Positions 15,857 to 24,799 of a stretch of DNA of 64,000 nucleotides are shown piece by piece (position 1 is the stretch's first letter; every line of letters begins with the position of its first letter). Source of the stretch: CBDFKU01 sp965248975. GTDB taxonomy: Bacteria > Chloroflexota > Dehalococcoidia > Lucifugimonadales > JAGWBF01. A model generated the notes under the pieces. The model saw nothing but the letters and a program-made list of their open reading frames with translations. It searched no databases and was not told the origin of the DNA. The stretch lies in the NCBI GenBank assembly GCA_965248975.1, contig CBDFKU010000012.1, forward strand, positions 115,429 through 179,428, in the 5' to 3' direction. The translations under genes and the position numbers were made by a program.

Positions 15857-16463
15857 GGCGCCTGGCCGACACTGCTTCCACGATCTGGCTAGCAAGATCG
15901 TCCAAAGGCTGACAACCATTCAGTACCAGATCGCAACGGGGCTTGATTTGTACGTCCATCTCCAGATACGCCCGTCTCCCGTAATCCAAGTAGGCGGTCA
16001 ACTGCGCTTTAAGGGATTCGTCCGCGTTGATGGAGCCGTTAGTCGATGCCGAAGGCAGATCGCGCAACAGCCTCCCTGCCATGGCGACGTCGAGGGGTGT
16101 GTCGATGAACACCATGAAGTCGATGAATCCCGCCGTCTCGGCGTGGGCGTAGCCCAAAGGGGCATCGAAAATTACGTGGCCCCTGGGTACGATCGCTTGG
16201 CCGTCGACTGGCGACACGATAGCCTGCCCTGCTTTCAGCTTTCTCAGATCGTCTGTTAGCTTCGGGGTTTTCCATGAGTTACAATCGGCGCCTTTTTCCA
16301 GCCATTGGCGGATACTTTCGGGATGTATCGTGTCGAAATCATAGTCCTCGAAGGTTATAGTCACGGCATCAGGCAGAAGCTCTGAGACCCTCCACGCGAC
16401 CGTAGTTTTCCCGCCTCCGGATGGAGAGCTTATCCCTACGACGAAGATGTCCGATTTCTGCAT
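15804..16463 (-). CDS. P-loop kinase, uridine-kinase-like
   Basis: A 219-residue P-loop protein: Walker A GISSPSGGGKTT at residues 10-21, an acidic FEDYDFD after it, and a lid region with Arg (MAGRLLRDL, YGRRAYLEM). This pattern fits the uridine kinase/phosphoribulokinase superfamily, which phosphorylates nucleosides or sugars, but the sequence is divergent and the substrate unknown. It converges on the phosphatase gene and their coding ends overlap by 53 bases. Confidence 0.7.
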   Translation of the reverse strand: MQKSDIFVVGISSPSGGGKTTVAWRVSELLPDAVTITFEDYDFDTIHPESIRQWLEKGADCNSWKTPKLTDDLRKLKAGQAIVSPVDGQAIVPRGHVIFDAPLGYAHAETAGFIDFMVFIDTPLDVAMAGRLLRDLPSASTNGSINADESLKAQLTAYLDYGRRAYLEMDVQIKPRCDLVLNGCQPLDDLASQIVEAVSARRPTYSGGPPSESMTPSFP

Positions 16464-16494
16464 GCCTGCAGTGACCTCGGGGCCCGTCTATCGC

Positions 16495-17670
16495 TCACGC
16501 CGGGTCCGGCTCCCAGCCCCAGGGGCGGGGGCCCCAGTCGGGCTCGAAAGCACGGCCCCGCTTTATTGTCAGAGCTGGCACCACCGCCCGGTCGACCCGC
16601 AGGCTGGAGCCCAGCACGTCGTACACTACCCAGTCCCCCTCCCTGACCTCCAGGACCGAGATGTCTGCTTGGTGGCCCACCGCCAGGCTGCCCAGCCGGT
16701 CCTGCTCTCCTATGGCCCGTGCCGGATTGGAGGTGCACATGGTCACCACCTGCTCCAGGGTGAAATCCATGCCCAGGAAGCGGGTCATCATCTCGGTCAT
16801 GCTGTGTACCGTCCGTATGCGGCCGGGCACAGTGAGGTCGGTGCTGATGCAGTGCGGGAGGAGGCCCTGGTCCACGATCCTCCGGCCCACGTCGAAGCTG
16901 AAGTTCATACGGCCGTGGGCGGTGTCGAACCAGACGCCCCGGTCGGCGGCTTCCTTCGCTTCGGGGACCAGGCGGCCCTTTGCGTCCAATACCCCTCCGG
17001 GGTTGGCGGTGAAGTAGTGGGTCAGGATGTCGCCCTCGTCCATGATGGGCAGCAGCTCCCGGATGACCGCGGGGTCGTACCGTTTCTCGGTGTCGCCGAT
17101 GTGGACCATCAGCTTGACGCCGCTCTCCCTGGCGGCGCGCTTGGCCAGCCTGGGCATCTCCATGCCGAAGATCTCCAGCGCCGGCGATACCATCCTGGCC
17201 TTGATGCCCCGGATCAGGCCCTTGTGCTGGTCGACTACCCGCAGGGTCGACTCCAGGTCGATGCTGCTCTCGGCGATGATGTCGGGCATGGTGGACAGGC
17301 CGGTCTGGCAGATGTGCAGGAAGGGAATGATCTCGGTGTGGCAGTTCGGGATGATGTGTCTGGGAAAGCCGCCGAAGGTGGCGCAGCCCGAGCTGCCGGC
17401 GTCGACGATGGTGGTGACGCCGGCGTGCACTCCCCCCAGGTCGGGACTGACCCCGCTGCCGGTGAATCCCTCGAACACATGGGCGTGGAGGTCGATCAAA
17501 CCTGGCGTGGCGATCCGGCCCGACACGTCCATCACCCGGGTGGCCTCCTCGGCGGGGAGGTTGGGAGCGAGGCGGGCAATCTTACCGTCCTGCACCGCGA
17601 TGTCGTTCACCCCCTGGAGGTCCTGGGTGGGGTCCACGATCCGGCCGCCCTTTAGCAACAGGTCGTACAC
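16495..17670 (-). CDS. Amidohydrolase / deacetylase family metallohydrolase
   Basis: A 391-residue amidohydrolase-superfamily protein. The HxH metal motif is in GLIDLHAHVFEG, other likely ligands are in VKLMVHIGDTEK and GDILTHYFT, and the late Asp is in HCISTDLTVPG. The beta-sandwich ends are MYDLLLKGGRIVDP and the C-terminal VLEV...YDVLGSSLRVD. Relatives act as deacetylases or dihydroorotase-like enzymes; substrate unknown. GTG start with GGAGGTG. It is downstream of the CoA-transferase on the same strand, separated by a hairpin. Confidence 0.85.
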   Translation of the reverse strand: MYDLLLKGGRIVDPTQDLQGVNDIAVQDGKIARLAPNLPAEEATRVMDVSGRIATPGLIDLHAHVFEGFTGSGVSPDLGGVHAGVTTIVDAGSSGCATFGGFPRHIIPNCHTEIIPFLHICQTGLSTMPDIIAESSIDLESTLRVVDQHKGLIRGIKARMVSPALEIFGMEMPRLAKRAARESGVKLMVHIGDTEKRYDPAVIRELLPIMDEGDILTHYFTANPGGVLDAKGRLVPEAKEAADRGVWFDTAHGRMNFSFDVGRRIVDQGLLPHCISTDLTVPGRIRTVHSMTEMMTRFLGMDFTLEQVVTMCTSNPARAIGEQDRLGSLAVGHQADISVLEVREGDWVVYDVLGSSLRVDRAVVPALTIKRGRAFEPDWGPRPWGWEPDPA

Positions 17671-17770
17671 AGGGCACCTCCAGAGGTGTAACTATGCCGG
17701 ACACTTCTGAGCTTTTCCGTTCCCACTCTATCGTGGAAGGCCAGGATGGGGGTGAATAGGCTCCCACATT

Positions 17771-17800
17771 AATCCTCCCCCGCAGAGGGGGGAGGAGATT
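17771..17800 (-). terminator. Terminator-like hairpin after the CoA-transferase gene
   Basis: AATCcTCCCCC - GCAG - aGGGGGGaGGAGATT forms a stem of about 12 pairs with one or two mismatches, just after the minus-strand CoA-transferase gene. Confidence 0.5.
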
Positions 17801-17842
17801 AGCGAGCCCCATTTTAAGTTAAGGCGGAGGTTTGCGGGACTC

Positions 17843-19030
17843 CTATGCTACGACCTGCTCCGCTCGAAGCTCCTCCACCTGGTCGGTGGAGTATCCCAGG
17901 AGCCCGGTAAGCACTTCTTCGGTGTGCTCACCGGGCATGGGGGTGGACCCGACCACCGCCGGGGTCCGGCTGAAGTGCCAGAAGTCGCCGGAGACGTTGA
18001 TGCTTCCGGCGATGGGGTCCGGCACCTCCACCAACGCCCGCCGCTCCCAGGGGTGGGGGTCCTCGGCGGCCTGGGCGATGTTGTTCACCGGGGCCGCAGT
18101 GATATCGTGGTGGGTGAAGTGGGCCACAGCCTGCTTCACCGTCATGCTGCCCACCAGCTCGGTGGCCACCCGGTTGACTACCTCCCCGTTTTTGACCCTG
18201 TTGGGCCTCTCGGCGAACCGCTCGTCCTCGATCCACTCGGGTTTGCCCAGGGACCGGCATACCCGGGGCCACTGGTGCTGGTCCACCGACGTTATCAGGA
18301 CCCAGCCGTCCTGGCACTGGTAAATGCCGTGGGGTGGGGGAGCGGAGCCCTCTCCGCGTGTCGGCTGCCCGCCGCCGCCGGTGTATGCTGTGACCGGTAT
18401 CTCTGTGTAGCTGTAGCCCGTGTCCGCCAGGCACACGTCCATCGCCTGGCCCTCACCGGAGATATCCCTCTCACGCAGGGCGGCCAGCGCTCCCAGGGCG
18501 GCGTGAAGGGCGGTGGTACGGTCGATCAGGGGTACTCCCACCCGGATAGGTGGCATGCCCTCGTCGCCTGTGACCATCATGATGCCCGACATGGCCTGCC
18601 CGATGGGGTCGTAGCCTATCATGTCCTTGTACGGGCCGAACTGCCCGTAGGCGGAGACGTTGACCATGATGATCCTGGGGTTCAGCTCGTGCAGCACGTC
18701 GTAGCCGAAACCCATCTTCTCGATGGTGCCCGGCCGGAAGTTCTGCACGAAGATGTCGGAGAGCTTGATCAAGCCCCTGAGGATCTCCTTGGCCTTGTCC
18801 TTGCGTAGGTCCATGGACAGGCTCTTCTTACCGCTGTTGTACTGGACGAAGTAGGCGCTCTGGCCGTTGGACCATGGTCCGTGGGTCCGGGTCTCCTCGC
18901 CCCCGATGCGCTCCACTTTTATCACCTCGGCCCCCAGGCGGGCCAGCACCTGGGCGGCGCGGGGCCCGGCCTGGTGCCTGCCCAGGTCCAACACCCGTAT
19001 GCCCTCTAAGGGAGATTTGACGGCTGCCAT
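17843..19030 (-). CDS. Class III CoA-transferase (CaiB/BaiF family)
   Basis: A 395-residue member of the family III CoA-transferases. LDLGRHQAGPRAAQVLARLGAEVIKVE begins the protein, SMDLRKDKAKEIL and VQNFRPGTIEKMG follow, and the probable catalytic Asp that carries the acyl and CoA intermediates is in IGYDPIGQAMSG. These enzymes move CoA between carboxylic acids in degradation routes. Strong site CAGGAGG before the ATG. Divergent from the hydantoinase gene, which suggests a shared catabolic block. Substrate unknown. Confidence 0.92.
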   Translation of the reverse strand: MAAVKSPLEGIRVLDLGRHQAGPRAAQVLARLGAEVIKVERIGGEETRTHGPWSNGQSAYFVQYNSGKKSLSMDLRKDKAKEILRGLIKLSDIFVQNFRPGTIEKMGFGYDVLHELNPRIIMVNVSAYGQFGPYKDMIGYDPIGQAMSGIMMVTGDEGMPPIRVGVPLIDRTTALHAALGALAALRERDISGEGQAMDVCLADTGYSYTEIPVTAYTGGGGQPTRGEGSAPPPHGIYQCQDGWVLITSVDQHQWPRVCRSLGKPEWIEDERFAERPNRVKNGEVVNRVATELVGSMTVKQAVAHFTHHDITAAPVNNIAQAAEDPHPWERRALVEVPDPIAGSINVSGDFWHFSRTPAVVGSTPMPGEHTEEVLTGLLGYSTDQVEELRAEQVVA

Positions 19031-19098
19031 ACGATTCCTCCTGGCCCTCGCCGGTGCTCTCCTCGCGCTGGAGGGTACCGAGAGGGGGGATTTCAGCT

Positions 19099-19127
19099 AT
19101 TGTACGATGGCCGGCCGGGAGTCGCAA
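19099..19127 (-). promoter_or_regulatory. Promoter of the CoA-transferase gene
   Basis: Minus strand TTGCGA (19127-19122), 17-base spacer, TACAAT (19104-19099), about 70 bases before the start codon. Confidence 0.5.
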
Positions 19128-19219
19128 CCTGAGCCAATGGACCGGTGCGTCCGCCGTTCCTCTATGCTACACTCTTGTATCATCGGTCGACCGTATCACA
19201 GGTCGACAGGAGGTGGGCT

Positions 19220-20650
19220 ATGGTAGACCTGATAATCAGAGGCGGCCGTGTGGTGACTCCCTGGGGGGTCGGAGGCTGGGACGTGGCCGTCCAGGGCGAG
19301 AAGATCGTGGCCGTGGCGGAGCAGGGCACCCTGCCGGGAGACACAGGACGAGTGATCGACGCCACTGGGAAGATCGTGGTGCCGGGAGGTATCGAGCCCC
19401 ATGCCCACGTGGCGGCGCCCATTGCCGGCCAGCCGGGTATGGAGACCGCCTCTCCCGAAGAGGTCAGCCGGGCCGCCCTGTTCGGTGGCACCACCACCAT
19501 TACCGACTTCGCCATTCAAGGTCCCGGGGTGGACATCTTCCAGGCTATCGAGGAGAGGACCTCTCGTTGGAAGGGACATTCCCACTGCGACTACTCCCAC
19601 CACTGTATGCTGATCGGGCAAGTCCCCGAGAACGTCGTTGGCCAGATGAAGGAAGCCGTCCAGGAGGGCTTCCCCACCTTCAAGATATTCACCACCAACA
19701 TCCGCCCGGTGGCTTCGATACCCGAGGACGAGCGGCGCTTGGTGGGCATGGGACACCTGTCGTCGCTGATGGAGCAGACCGTGACCCATGGTGGCCTAAT
19801 GTTCGTCCACTCCGAGGACGACGACATCGTGCAGTTCATGTACAACAAGCTCGCCCGCGATGAGCGCGCCGAATGGTACAACATGCACGAGGTGCACAAC
19901 AACATGTCGGAGGACGTGTCCTTCCGGCGGGTGCTGCGGGTGGCCGAGTGGACCGGCGCCGCGGTGTACTTCGTGCACGTCAGCGCCGCCCAGGGGGTGA
20001 ACGCCATCCGGGAGGCCCGGGGAAAGGGTCTGCCCATCTACGGCGAGACTCTGCACAACTACGTCAGCTTCACCTCCGAGAACTACAAAGAGACCGACGG
20101 CATGAAGTACCACACCTATCCTTCCCTGAAGTCCGAGGAGGACCGGCAGACCCTTTGGGACGGGCTGATCAAAGGCGGCATCAACACCATGGCCACCGAC
20201 GAGTACTGCACCACCTATGCCCTCAAGGTCGGCGGACGGACCGTCCACGACGTTACGGGCGGCCACTCGGGAGCGGAGACCCGGGTGGGGATCACCTACA
20301 GCGAAGGGGTAGCCAAGCGGGGCATGTCCCTGCAACGCTTCGTGGACGTGACCTCGGCCAACGCCGCCCGTATCCTGGGCTACTATCCCCGCAAGGGCGC
20401 CATCGCCCCGGGCAGCGACGCCGACATCGTTCTCATCGACCCCAGTATCAGCAAGCCTCTCACCATGAACGACCTGCACATTGGCGACTACAGCATATGG
20501 GAGGGCTGGGAGATCAGCGGATGGCCCACCACCACCATCCTCAGGGGCAAGGTCGTTGTGGAGAACGGCCAGTTCTCAGGCACCGCCGGGAGCGGCCAGC
20601 TTATTCCCAGGAAGATCGACCAGGACGTACTGAACAGGCCGGCTTGCTAG
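19220..20650 (+). CDS. Dihydropyrimidinase / D-hydantoinase
   Basis: A 476-residue cyclic amidohydrolase. Metal ligands are visible: HAHV in GIEPHAHVAAP, the carbamylated Lys in FPTFKIFTTN, His in FVHSEDDD and YFVHVSAAQG, and Asp in MATDEYCTTY. It would open dihydropyrimidine, hydantoin or related cyclic imide rings in the cytosol. ATG 19220 is chosen for its AGGAGGTGGGCT site; the frame is open upstream to 19145. Followed closely by three cupin-like genes on the same strand. Confidence 0.9.
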   Translation: MVDLIIRGGRVVTPWGVGGWDVAVQGEKIVAVAEQGTLPGDTGRVIDATGKIVVPGGIEPHAHVAAPIAGQPGMETASPEEVSRAALFGGTTTITDFAIQGPGVDIFQAIEERTSRWKGHSHCDYSHHCMLIGQVPENVVGQMKEAVQEGFPTFKIFTTNIRPVASIPEDERRLVGMGHLSSLMEQTVTHGGLMFVHSEDDDIVQFMYNKLARDERAEWYNMHEVHNNMSEDVSFRRVLRVAEWTGAAVYFVHVSAAQGVNAIREARGKGLPIYGETLHNYVSFTSENYKETDGMKYHTYPSLKSEEDRQTLWDGLIKGGINTMATDEYCTTYALKVGGRTVHDVTGGHSGAETRVGITYSEGVAKRGMSLQRFVDVTSANAARILGYYPRKGAIAPGSDADIVLIDPSISKPLTMNDLHIGDYSIWEGWEISGWPTTTILRGKVVVENGQFSGTAGSGQLIPRKIDQDVLNRPAC

Positions 20651-20683
20651 CCCTCTCCGTTGGGGAGGGGGCTAGGGTGAGTG
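20649..20683. repeat. Palindromic CCCTCTCC / GGGGAGGGGG element
   Basis: Hairpin CCCTCTCC-GTT-GGGGAGGGGG followed by CTAGGGTGAG, overlapping the hydantoinase stop codon. Same layout as the element at 938-972. Confidence 0.4.
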
Positions 20684-20700
20684 AAATAAGGAGGTGCCAT

Positions 20701-21039
20701 ATGTTCGTTCGACTCTACACCGGTGACGACGGCCAGTCCCACTTTGAGGACCTTGACTATCCCACGGAAGAGGTGACCGCGGTGGCCCTCAGGTCCGGCG
20801 CCGAGATGTTCTTCCGCCATCTCAACGAGACCAGGTTCACCGACTGGCACGTGGCGAACCCCCGGCGCTACAGCATCATTCTTTCCGGCGAGGTAGAAGC
20901 CGTCGTGGGGGACGGGACGTCTCGAATGCTCCGCGTGGGTGACGTGGTGCTGCAGGACGACACTACCGGCCGGGGTCACACCACGAGAATCGTTTCCCTT
21001 CCGTACGTGGTAGCGAATATCCCACTGCCGGAGCTGTAG
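20701..21039 (+). CDS. Small cupin-like protein, copy 1 of 3
   Basis: A 112-residue protein. The start (MFVRLYTGDDGQSHFEDLDYP), a central TDWHVANPRRYSIILSGEVEAVVGDG and the end GDVVLQDDTTGRGHTTRIV fit a single cupin barrel. Typical cupin His positions are seen in DWH and GRGH, but the first motif lacks the usual HxH. Ribosome site AAGGAGG precedes ATG. It is the first of three tandem paralogues (21049, 21540). Function unknown; small-ligand or metal binding is likely. Confidence 0.8.
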   Translation: MFVRLYTGDDGQSHFEDLDYPTEEVTAVALRSGAEMFFRHLNETRFTDWHVANPRRYSIILSGEVEAVVGDGTSRMLRVGDVVLQDDTTGRGHTTRIVSLPYVVANIPLPEL

Positions 21040-21048
21040 GAGGGCGCG

Positions 21049-21387
21049 ATGCAATACGTTCGACTTTACACCGGCGACGATGGGGAGTCCCACTTCGCGG
21101 ACTTGGAGTTTTCCAAGGAATCCAACGAGAATGTCCCAATGAGGGCCGAGGCCGAGCTCATCTTTCGGCGGATCCCAGAGGGCCGCTTCTCTGACTGGCA
21201 CACGACCACCCAGCGCCACTACGGTATGGTCCTGTCGGGACGAGTGGCTGTGGGCCTGGGCGACGGTACCGTCCGTGAGTTCGGCCCGGGCGACGTCATC
21301 CTGGAGGAAGACCTGACCGGCCGGGGACACACCACTCGCATCCTCGCCGGTCCCTTCGCCGTGGCCACGGTGTCACTCCCAGACTAG
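21049..21387 (+). CDS. Small cupin-like protein, copy 2 of 3
   Basis: A 112-residue paralogue of the preceding gene, starting nine bases after its stop (site GGAGGGCG). It shares VRLYTGDDGESHFADL, FSDWHTTTQRHYGMVLSGRV, GDGTVREFGPGDVILEED and LTGRGHTTRIL. Same length and spacing of motifs, so the pair arose by duplication and is probably co-transcribed. Confidence 0.8.
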   Translation: MQYVRLYTGDDGESHFADLEFSKESNENVPMRAEAELIFRRIPEGRFSDWHTTTQRHYGMVLSGRVAVGLGDGTVREFGPGDVILEEDLTGRGHTTRILAGPFAVATVSLPD

Positions 21388-21420
21388 CTGAACGATTGTG
21401 GTACGTCGGCGGACCAGGTA

Positions 21421-21518
21421 TTTTACCGCTGAGAACGCAGAGGTCGCGGAGTGTTGTCCTCGATTCTCAGCGTCCTCTGCGGTAATTCCTTTCTATAAAT
21501 CGGTAAAATCTCTCAGCC
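21421..21518. repeat. Imperfect inverted repeat between cupin copies 2 and 3
   Basis: TTTTACCGCTGAGAACGCAG on the left is matched by CTCAGCGTCCTCTGCGGTAA and GGTAAAAT on the right. It resembles the dispersed ACCGCAGAG-type intergenic repeats of many bacterial genomes and separates copy 3 by about 150 bases. Confidence 0.45.
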
Positions 21519-21539
21519 GTCAGCTAAGGAAGGTGACCG

Positions 21540-21875
21540 ATGTTTGTCAGGCTCTACACCGGAGACGACGGGCAGGCCCATTTCGAGGACCTGGACACCC
21601 CCAAGGATCCCTTTACCACGGCACCCGTGCAAGGGTCCGCAGGGTTCAGCTTCCACAGCGCCGAGACGGGCTACTTCATGGATTGGCACAACGCTCCACG
21701 TCGGCAGTACGTTGTCACTCTTTCAGGTTACATGGAGATTGGCATCGGCGACGGCACGGTAAGGCGGTTCGGACCGGGGGACGTGATGCTGGCCGAGGAC
21801 CTGACCGGCCGGGGACATACCACCAGGGTAGTCGGCGACCAGCCAAGGGTATCCCTCACGGTACGTCTCTCCTGA
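21540..21875 (+). CDS. Small cupin-like protein, copy 3 of 3
   Basis: A 111-residue third paralogue: MFVRLYTGDDGQAHFEDLDTP, FMDWHNAPRRQYVVTLSGYM, GDGTVRRFGPGDVMLAED and LTGRGHTTRVV. Site AAGGTGACCG before ATG. The C-terminal half is closest to copy 2, while the first 18 residues match copy 1 almost exactly. A spacer with an inverted repeat separates it from copies 1-2. Confidence 0.8.
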   Translation: MFVRLYTGDDGQAHFEDLDTPKDPFTTAPVQGSAGFSFHSAETGYFMDWHNAPRRQYVVTLSGYMEIGIGDGTVRRFGPGDVMLAEDLTGRGHTTRVVGDQPRVSLTVRLS

Positions 21876-22019
21876 TCCATTCCTTGCTCTCCAAGAACGT
21901 ATATGAGCCGGCCGGGACGCGTTGGGCTCTCACCCGGTCCGTCCCGTGTTTGACTGTCCTCAATCGCCGGCTCTAAAATGGGCCAATCCGGAGAGCTACA
22001 TGAACGAAAGGTAATGCAG

Positions 22020-24770
22020 ATGCCGCTGGAGCTCATGGGGGAGATCCCCAAGGCATATAAGGCCGCCGACGTCGAGGGCCGGATCTACCGGTTCTGGATG
22101 GACGGGGGCTACTTTACTCCCGCGGCCGGTGAGGGGAAGACCCCCTTCGTGGTCATCATGCCGCCACCCAACGTGACAGGTGAGCTGCACCTGGGCCATG
22201 CCGCCAGGGGCGCCGTGGAAGATGTCCTGAGTAGGTGGCACCGCATGTTGGGGGAGCCTACACTGTGGCTACCGGGGAAGGACCACGCCGGCATCGCCAC
22301 CCAGTGGGTCGTGGAGCAGCAGCTGGCCCGCGAAGGCACCGGCCGCCAGGAGCTGGGGAGAGAGAAGTTTCTGGAGAGGGTCTGGGAGTGGGTGGGGAAA
22401 TACGGGAACACCATCGACGAGCAGCAGAAGCGTCTGGGAGCGTCCTGCGACTGGTCCCGGCTGCGGTTCACGCTGGAGCCGGGCCCCAGCAGGGCGGTGC
22501 GGACGACCTTCGTCAACCTGTACAACGACGGGCTCATATACCGGGGCGAGCGCATCATCAACTGGTGCCCCCGCTGCGCCACCGCCCTCTCGGACCTGGA
22601 GGTCGAGCACGAGGAGCAAGAGGGGAAGCTGTACCTGATTCGGTATTCCCTGGCCAGCGGAGACGGGCACGTCACCGTTGCCACCACCCGTCCCGAGACC
22701 ATGCTGGGGGACACCGGGGTGGCCGTCCATCCCGACGATCCTCGCTATAGTGGTCTGGTGGGAGCCAAGGCGGTCCTGCCCATCATCGGCCGTGCCATCT
22801 CCATTGTGGCGGACGCAGTTATCGATCCCGAGTTCGGCACAGGAGCCCTCAAGGTCACCCCGGGCCATGATCCGGTAGACTTCGACATCGGCAAGCGCCA
22901 CGGCCTGCCCGCCGTCACCGTCATCGGTCCCGACGGCAATATCACCTCCGAGGGAGGTCCCTACGCCGGCCAAGAGCGGTTCCAGGCCCGGGAGGGGGTG
23001 GTCCGGCAGCTGGAGGAAGAGGGGCTGCTGGAGAGGACCGAGGAATACAGCCATTCGGTGGGTCACTGCCAGCGCTGCAAGACGGTGGTGGAGCCCCTGG
23101 TGAGCCTTCAGTGGTTCATGGACGTCGGCCGCCACGACGATCCAGGCTCCATCGCTGGCCGGGCCTACCGGTCGGTAGCCGAAGGACGCATCCGCATCCT
23201 GCCCGAGAGGTTCACGCGGGTGTATCTCAACTGGCTTGAGAACATCCGGGACTGGTGCATCAGCCGCCAGCTCTGGTGGGGACACCGCATACCCGTTTGG
23301 TACTGTGACGGTTGCCAGGGTCTGACGGTGGCGGTGGAGGACCCCAGCCGGTGCGATCACTGCGGCTCGGACGACCTGTCACAGGATCCCGATGTGCTGG
23401 ACACCTGGTTCAGCTCCGCGCTATGGCCCCACTCCACCCTGGGCTGGCCCGATGACACCGAGGACATGCGCAGCTTCTACCCCCGGCCCGACTTCGATCC
23501 TGCCGTCGAGGGCTACGATTCCTTCGTCATGGAGACAGGCTACGACATCCTCTTCTTCTGGGTGGCCCGCATGATAATGATGGGGCTCGTGAACACTGGC
23601 AGAGAGCCCTTCCACACCGTGTTCCTCAGCGGCCTGATCCGGGACACCCAGGGCGTCAAGATGAGCAAGACCAAAGGCAACGTGCTGGATCCCCTGCAGG
23701 TGATCGACCAGTTCGGCACCGACGCCCTCCGCTTCTCCCTGACCACCGGCACCGCTCCGGGCAACGACCTGCGGCTGGGAGAGTCCAAGCTGGAGTCCAG
23801 CCGCAACTTCGCCAACAAGCTGTGGAACGCCGCCCGCTTCGTCATGACCAGCCTGGAGAAGGCTGAGCCCTCGACCCTGGCAGGCTGGTACGAGTTGCGA
23901 GACACTGGCGGGTCCGGCCACACTCCCCGGCAGGACCGCTGGATTCTCCACTCCCTGAACCAGACGGTCGTTGCCATCAACGACTACATCAAGCGGTACG
24001 AGCTGGGCGAGGCCCAGAGGGTGCTCTACGAGTTCCTCTGGGGAGAGCTCTGCGACTGGTACATCGAGATGGCCAAGGTGCGGCTGAGGCAGGGGGACAC
24101 TCGGCCCCTGAGAGTGCTGGCCCACGTGCTGGAGAGGACGCTGCGGCTGCTGCATCCCTTCATGCCCTTCATCACCGAGGAGATCTGGCAGAACCTGCTT
24201 CACCGCCTTCCCCGTGAGGGAGACCTGCCCGAGTCCATCATGGTGGCGGCCTATCCCCAGGGTGATTCCAGCCGAGTGGACGGCCCCGCCGAGCGGGAGG
24301 TCCGCACCATGATCAACATGATAAGGGCCGTTAGGAACGTTCGGGCCCAGCTACGCATCCCGCCCGGCCAGAGCATCGAGGCGCTGGTCCAGGCCGACGG
24401 GCTGATGGAGGCCGTGGAGGAAGAGGCCCCGGCCATCAGTACCCTGGCCCGCATTGAGCCCCTGCGGATACTGGCCGACGCCGAGGGCCGGCAGCACCAG
24501 GGCCAGGAGGTCGTCCTGGTCATAGACCCCCTGGTGGTCAGGCTGCCCATCGCGGATGTAGTAGACCTGTCGACAGAGAGGGCTCGGCTGGGCAAGGAGC
24601 TGGAGGAGTGCGTCGCCAACCTTGAGCGGGTCCAGGGGCTGCTGTCCAACGGCGACTTCGCCTCCCGGGCGCCAGAAGAGGTGGTGGAGCGGGAGCAGGA
24701 ACGGCTCAGGTCCCTCCAGGAGCACAGGGAGCGCCTGGAAGAGGTGCTCTCCCAGCTACAGTCGACTTAG
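22020..24770 (+). CDS. valS: Valyl-tRNA synthetase
   Basis: About 916 residues, normal ValS length. Class I motifs: PNVTGELHLGHAA (HIGH) and GVKMSKTKGNV (KMSKS). The editing domain contains TTRPETMLGDTGVAVHPDD. The end is the ValS-specific coiled coil (ARLGKELEECVANLERVQGLL, then EREQERLRSLQEHRERLEEVLSQL). It charges tRNA-Val and hydrolyses Thr-tRNA-Val. ATG 22020 has AAAGG eight bases before it; ATG 22014 and 21978 are in-frame alternatives. No T-box leader is seen. Confidence 0.97.
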   Translation: MPLELMGEIPKAYKAADVEGRIYRFWMDGGYFTPAAGEGKTPFVVIMPPPNVTGELHLGHAARGAVEDVLSRWHRMLGEPTLWLPGKDHAGIATQWVVEQQLAREGTGRQELGREKFLERVWEWVGKYGNTIDEQQKRLGASCDWSRLRFTLEPGPSRAVRTTFVNLYNDGLIYRGERIINWCPRCATALSDLEVEHEEQEGKLYLIRYSLASGDGHVTVATTRPETMLGDTGVAVHPDDPRYSGLVGAKAVLPIIGRAISIVADAVIDPEFGTGALKVTPGHDPVDFDIGKRHGLPAVTVIGPDGNITSEGGPYAGQERFQAREGVVRQLEEEGLLERTEEYSHSVGHCQRCKTVVEPLVSLQWFMDVGRHDDPGSIAGRAYRSVAEGRIRILPERFTRVYLNWLENIRDWCISRQLWWGHRIPVWYCDGCQGLTVAVEDPSRCDHCGSDDLSQDPDVLDTWFSSALWPHSTLGWPDDTEDMRSFYPRPDFDPAVEGYDSFVMETGYDILFFWVARMIMMGLVNTGREPFHTVFLSGLIRDTQGVKMSKTKGNVLDPLQVIDQFGTDALRFSLTTGTAPGNDLRLGESKLESSRNFANKLWNAARFVMTSLEKAEPSTLAGWYELRDTGGSGHTPRQDRWILHSLNQTVVAINDYIKRYELGEAQRVLYEFLWGELCDWYIEMAKVRLRQGDTRPLRVLAHVLERTLRLLHPFMPFITEEIWQNLLHRLPREGDLPESIMVAAYPQGDSSRVDGPAEREVRTMINMIRAVRNVRAQLRIPPGQSIEALVQADGLMEAVEEEAPAISTLARIEPLRILADAEGRQHQGQEVVLVIDPLVVRLPIADVVDLSTERARLGKELEECVANLERVQGLLSNGDFASRAPEEVVEREQERLRSLQEHRERLEEVLSQLQST

Positions 24771-24799
24771 CTGCAGGCAGCGGTCAGGAAGTTTTGCCC

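Noticed and set aside
15804..16463. Confident uridine kinase annotation
   Set aside because: The P-loop and lid fit the superfamily, but the nucleoside-site motifs are not clear enough to name the substrate.
20701..21039. Long plus-strand frame 19873-21039 as one gene
   Set aside because: Only the part from ATG 20701 matches the cupin paralogues; the upstream part is out of frame with the hydantoinase and has Arg/Gly-rich shadow composition.
21876..22019. T-box or attenuator before valS
   Set aside because: The 140-base region has no T-box core and no terminator hairpin.
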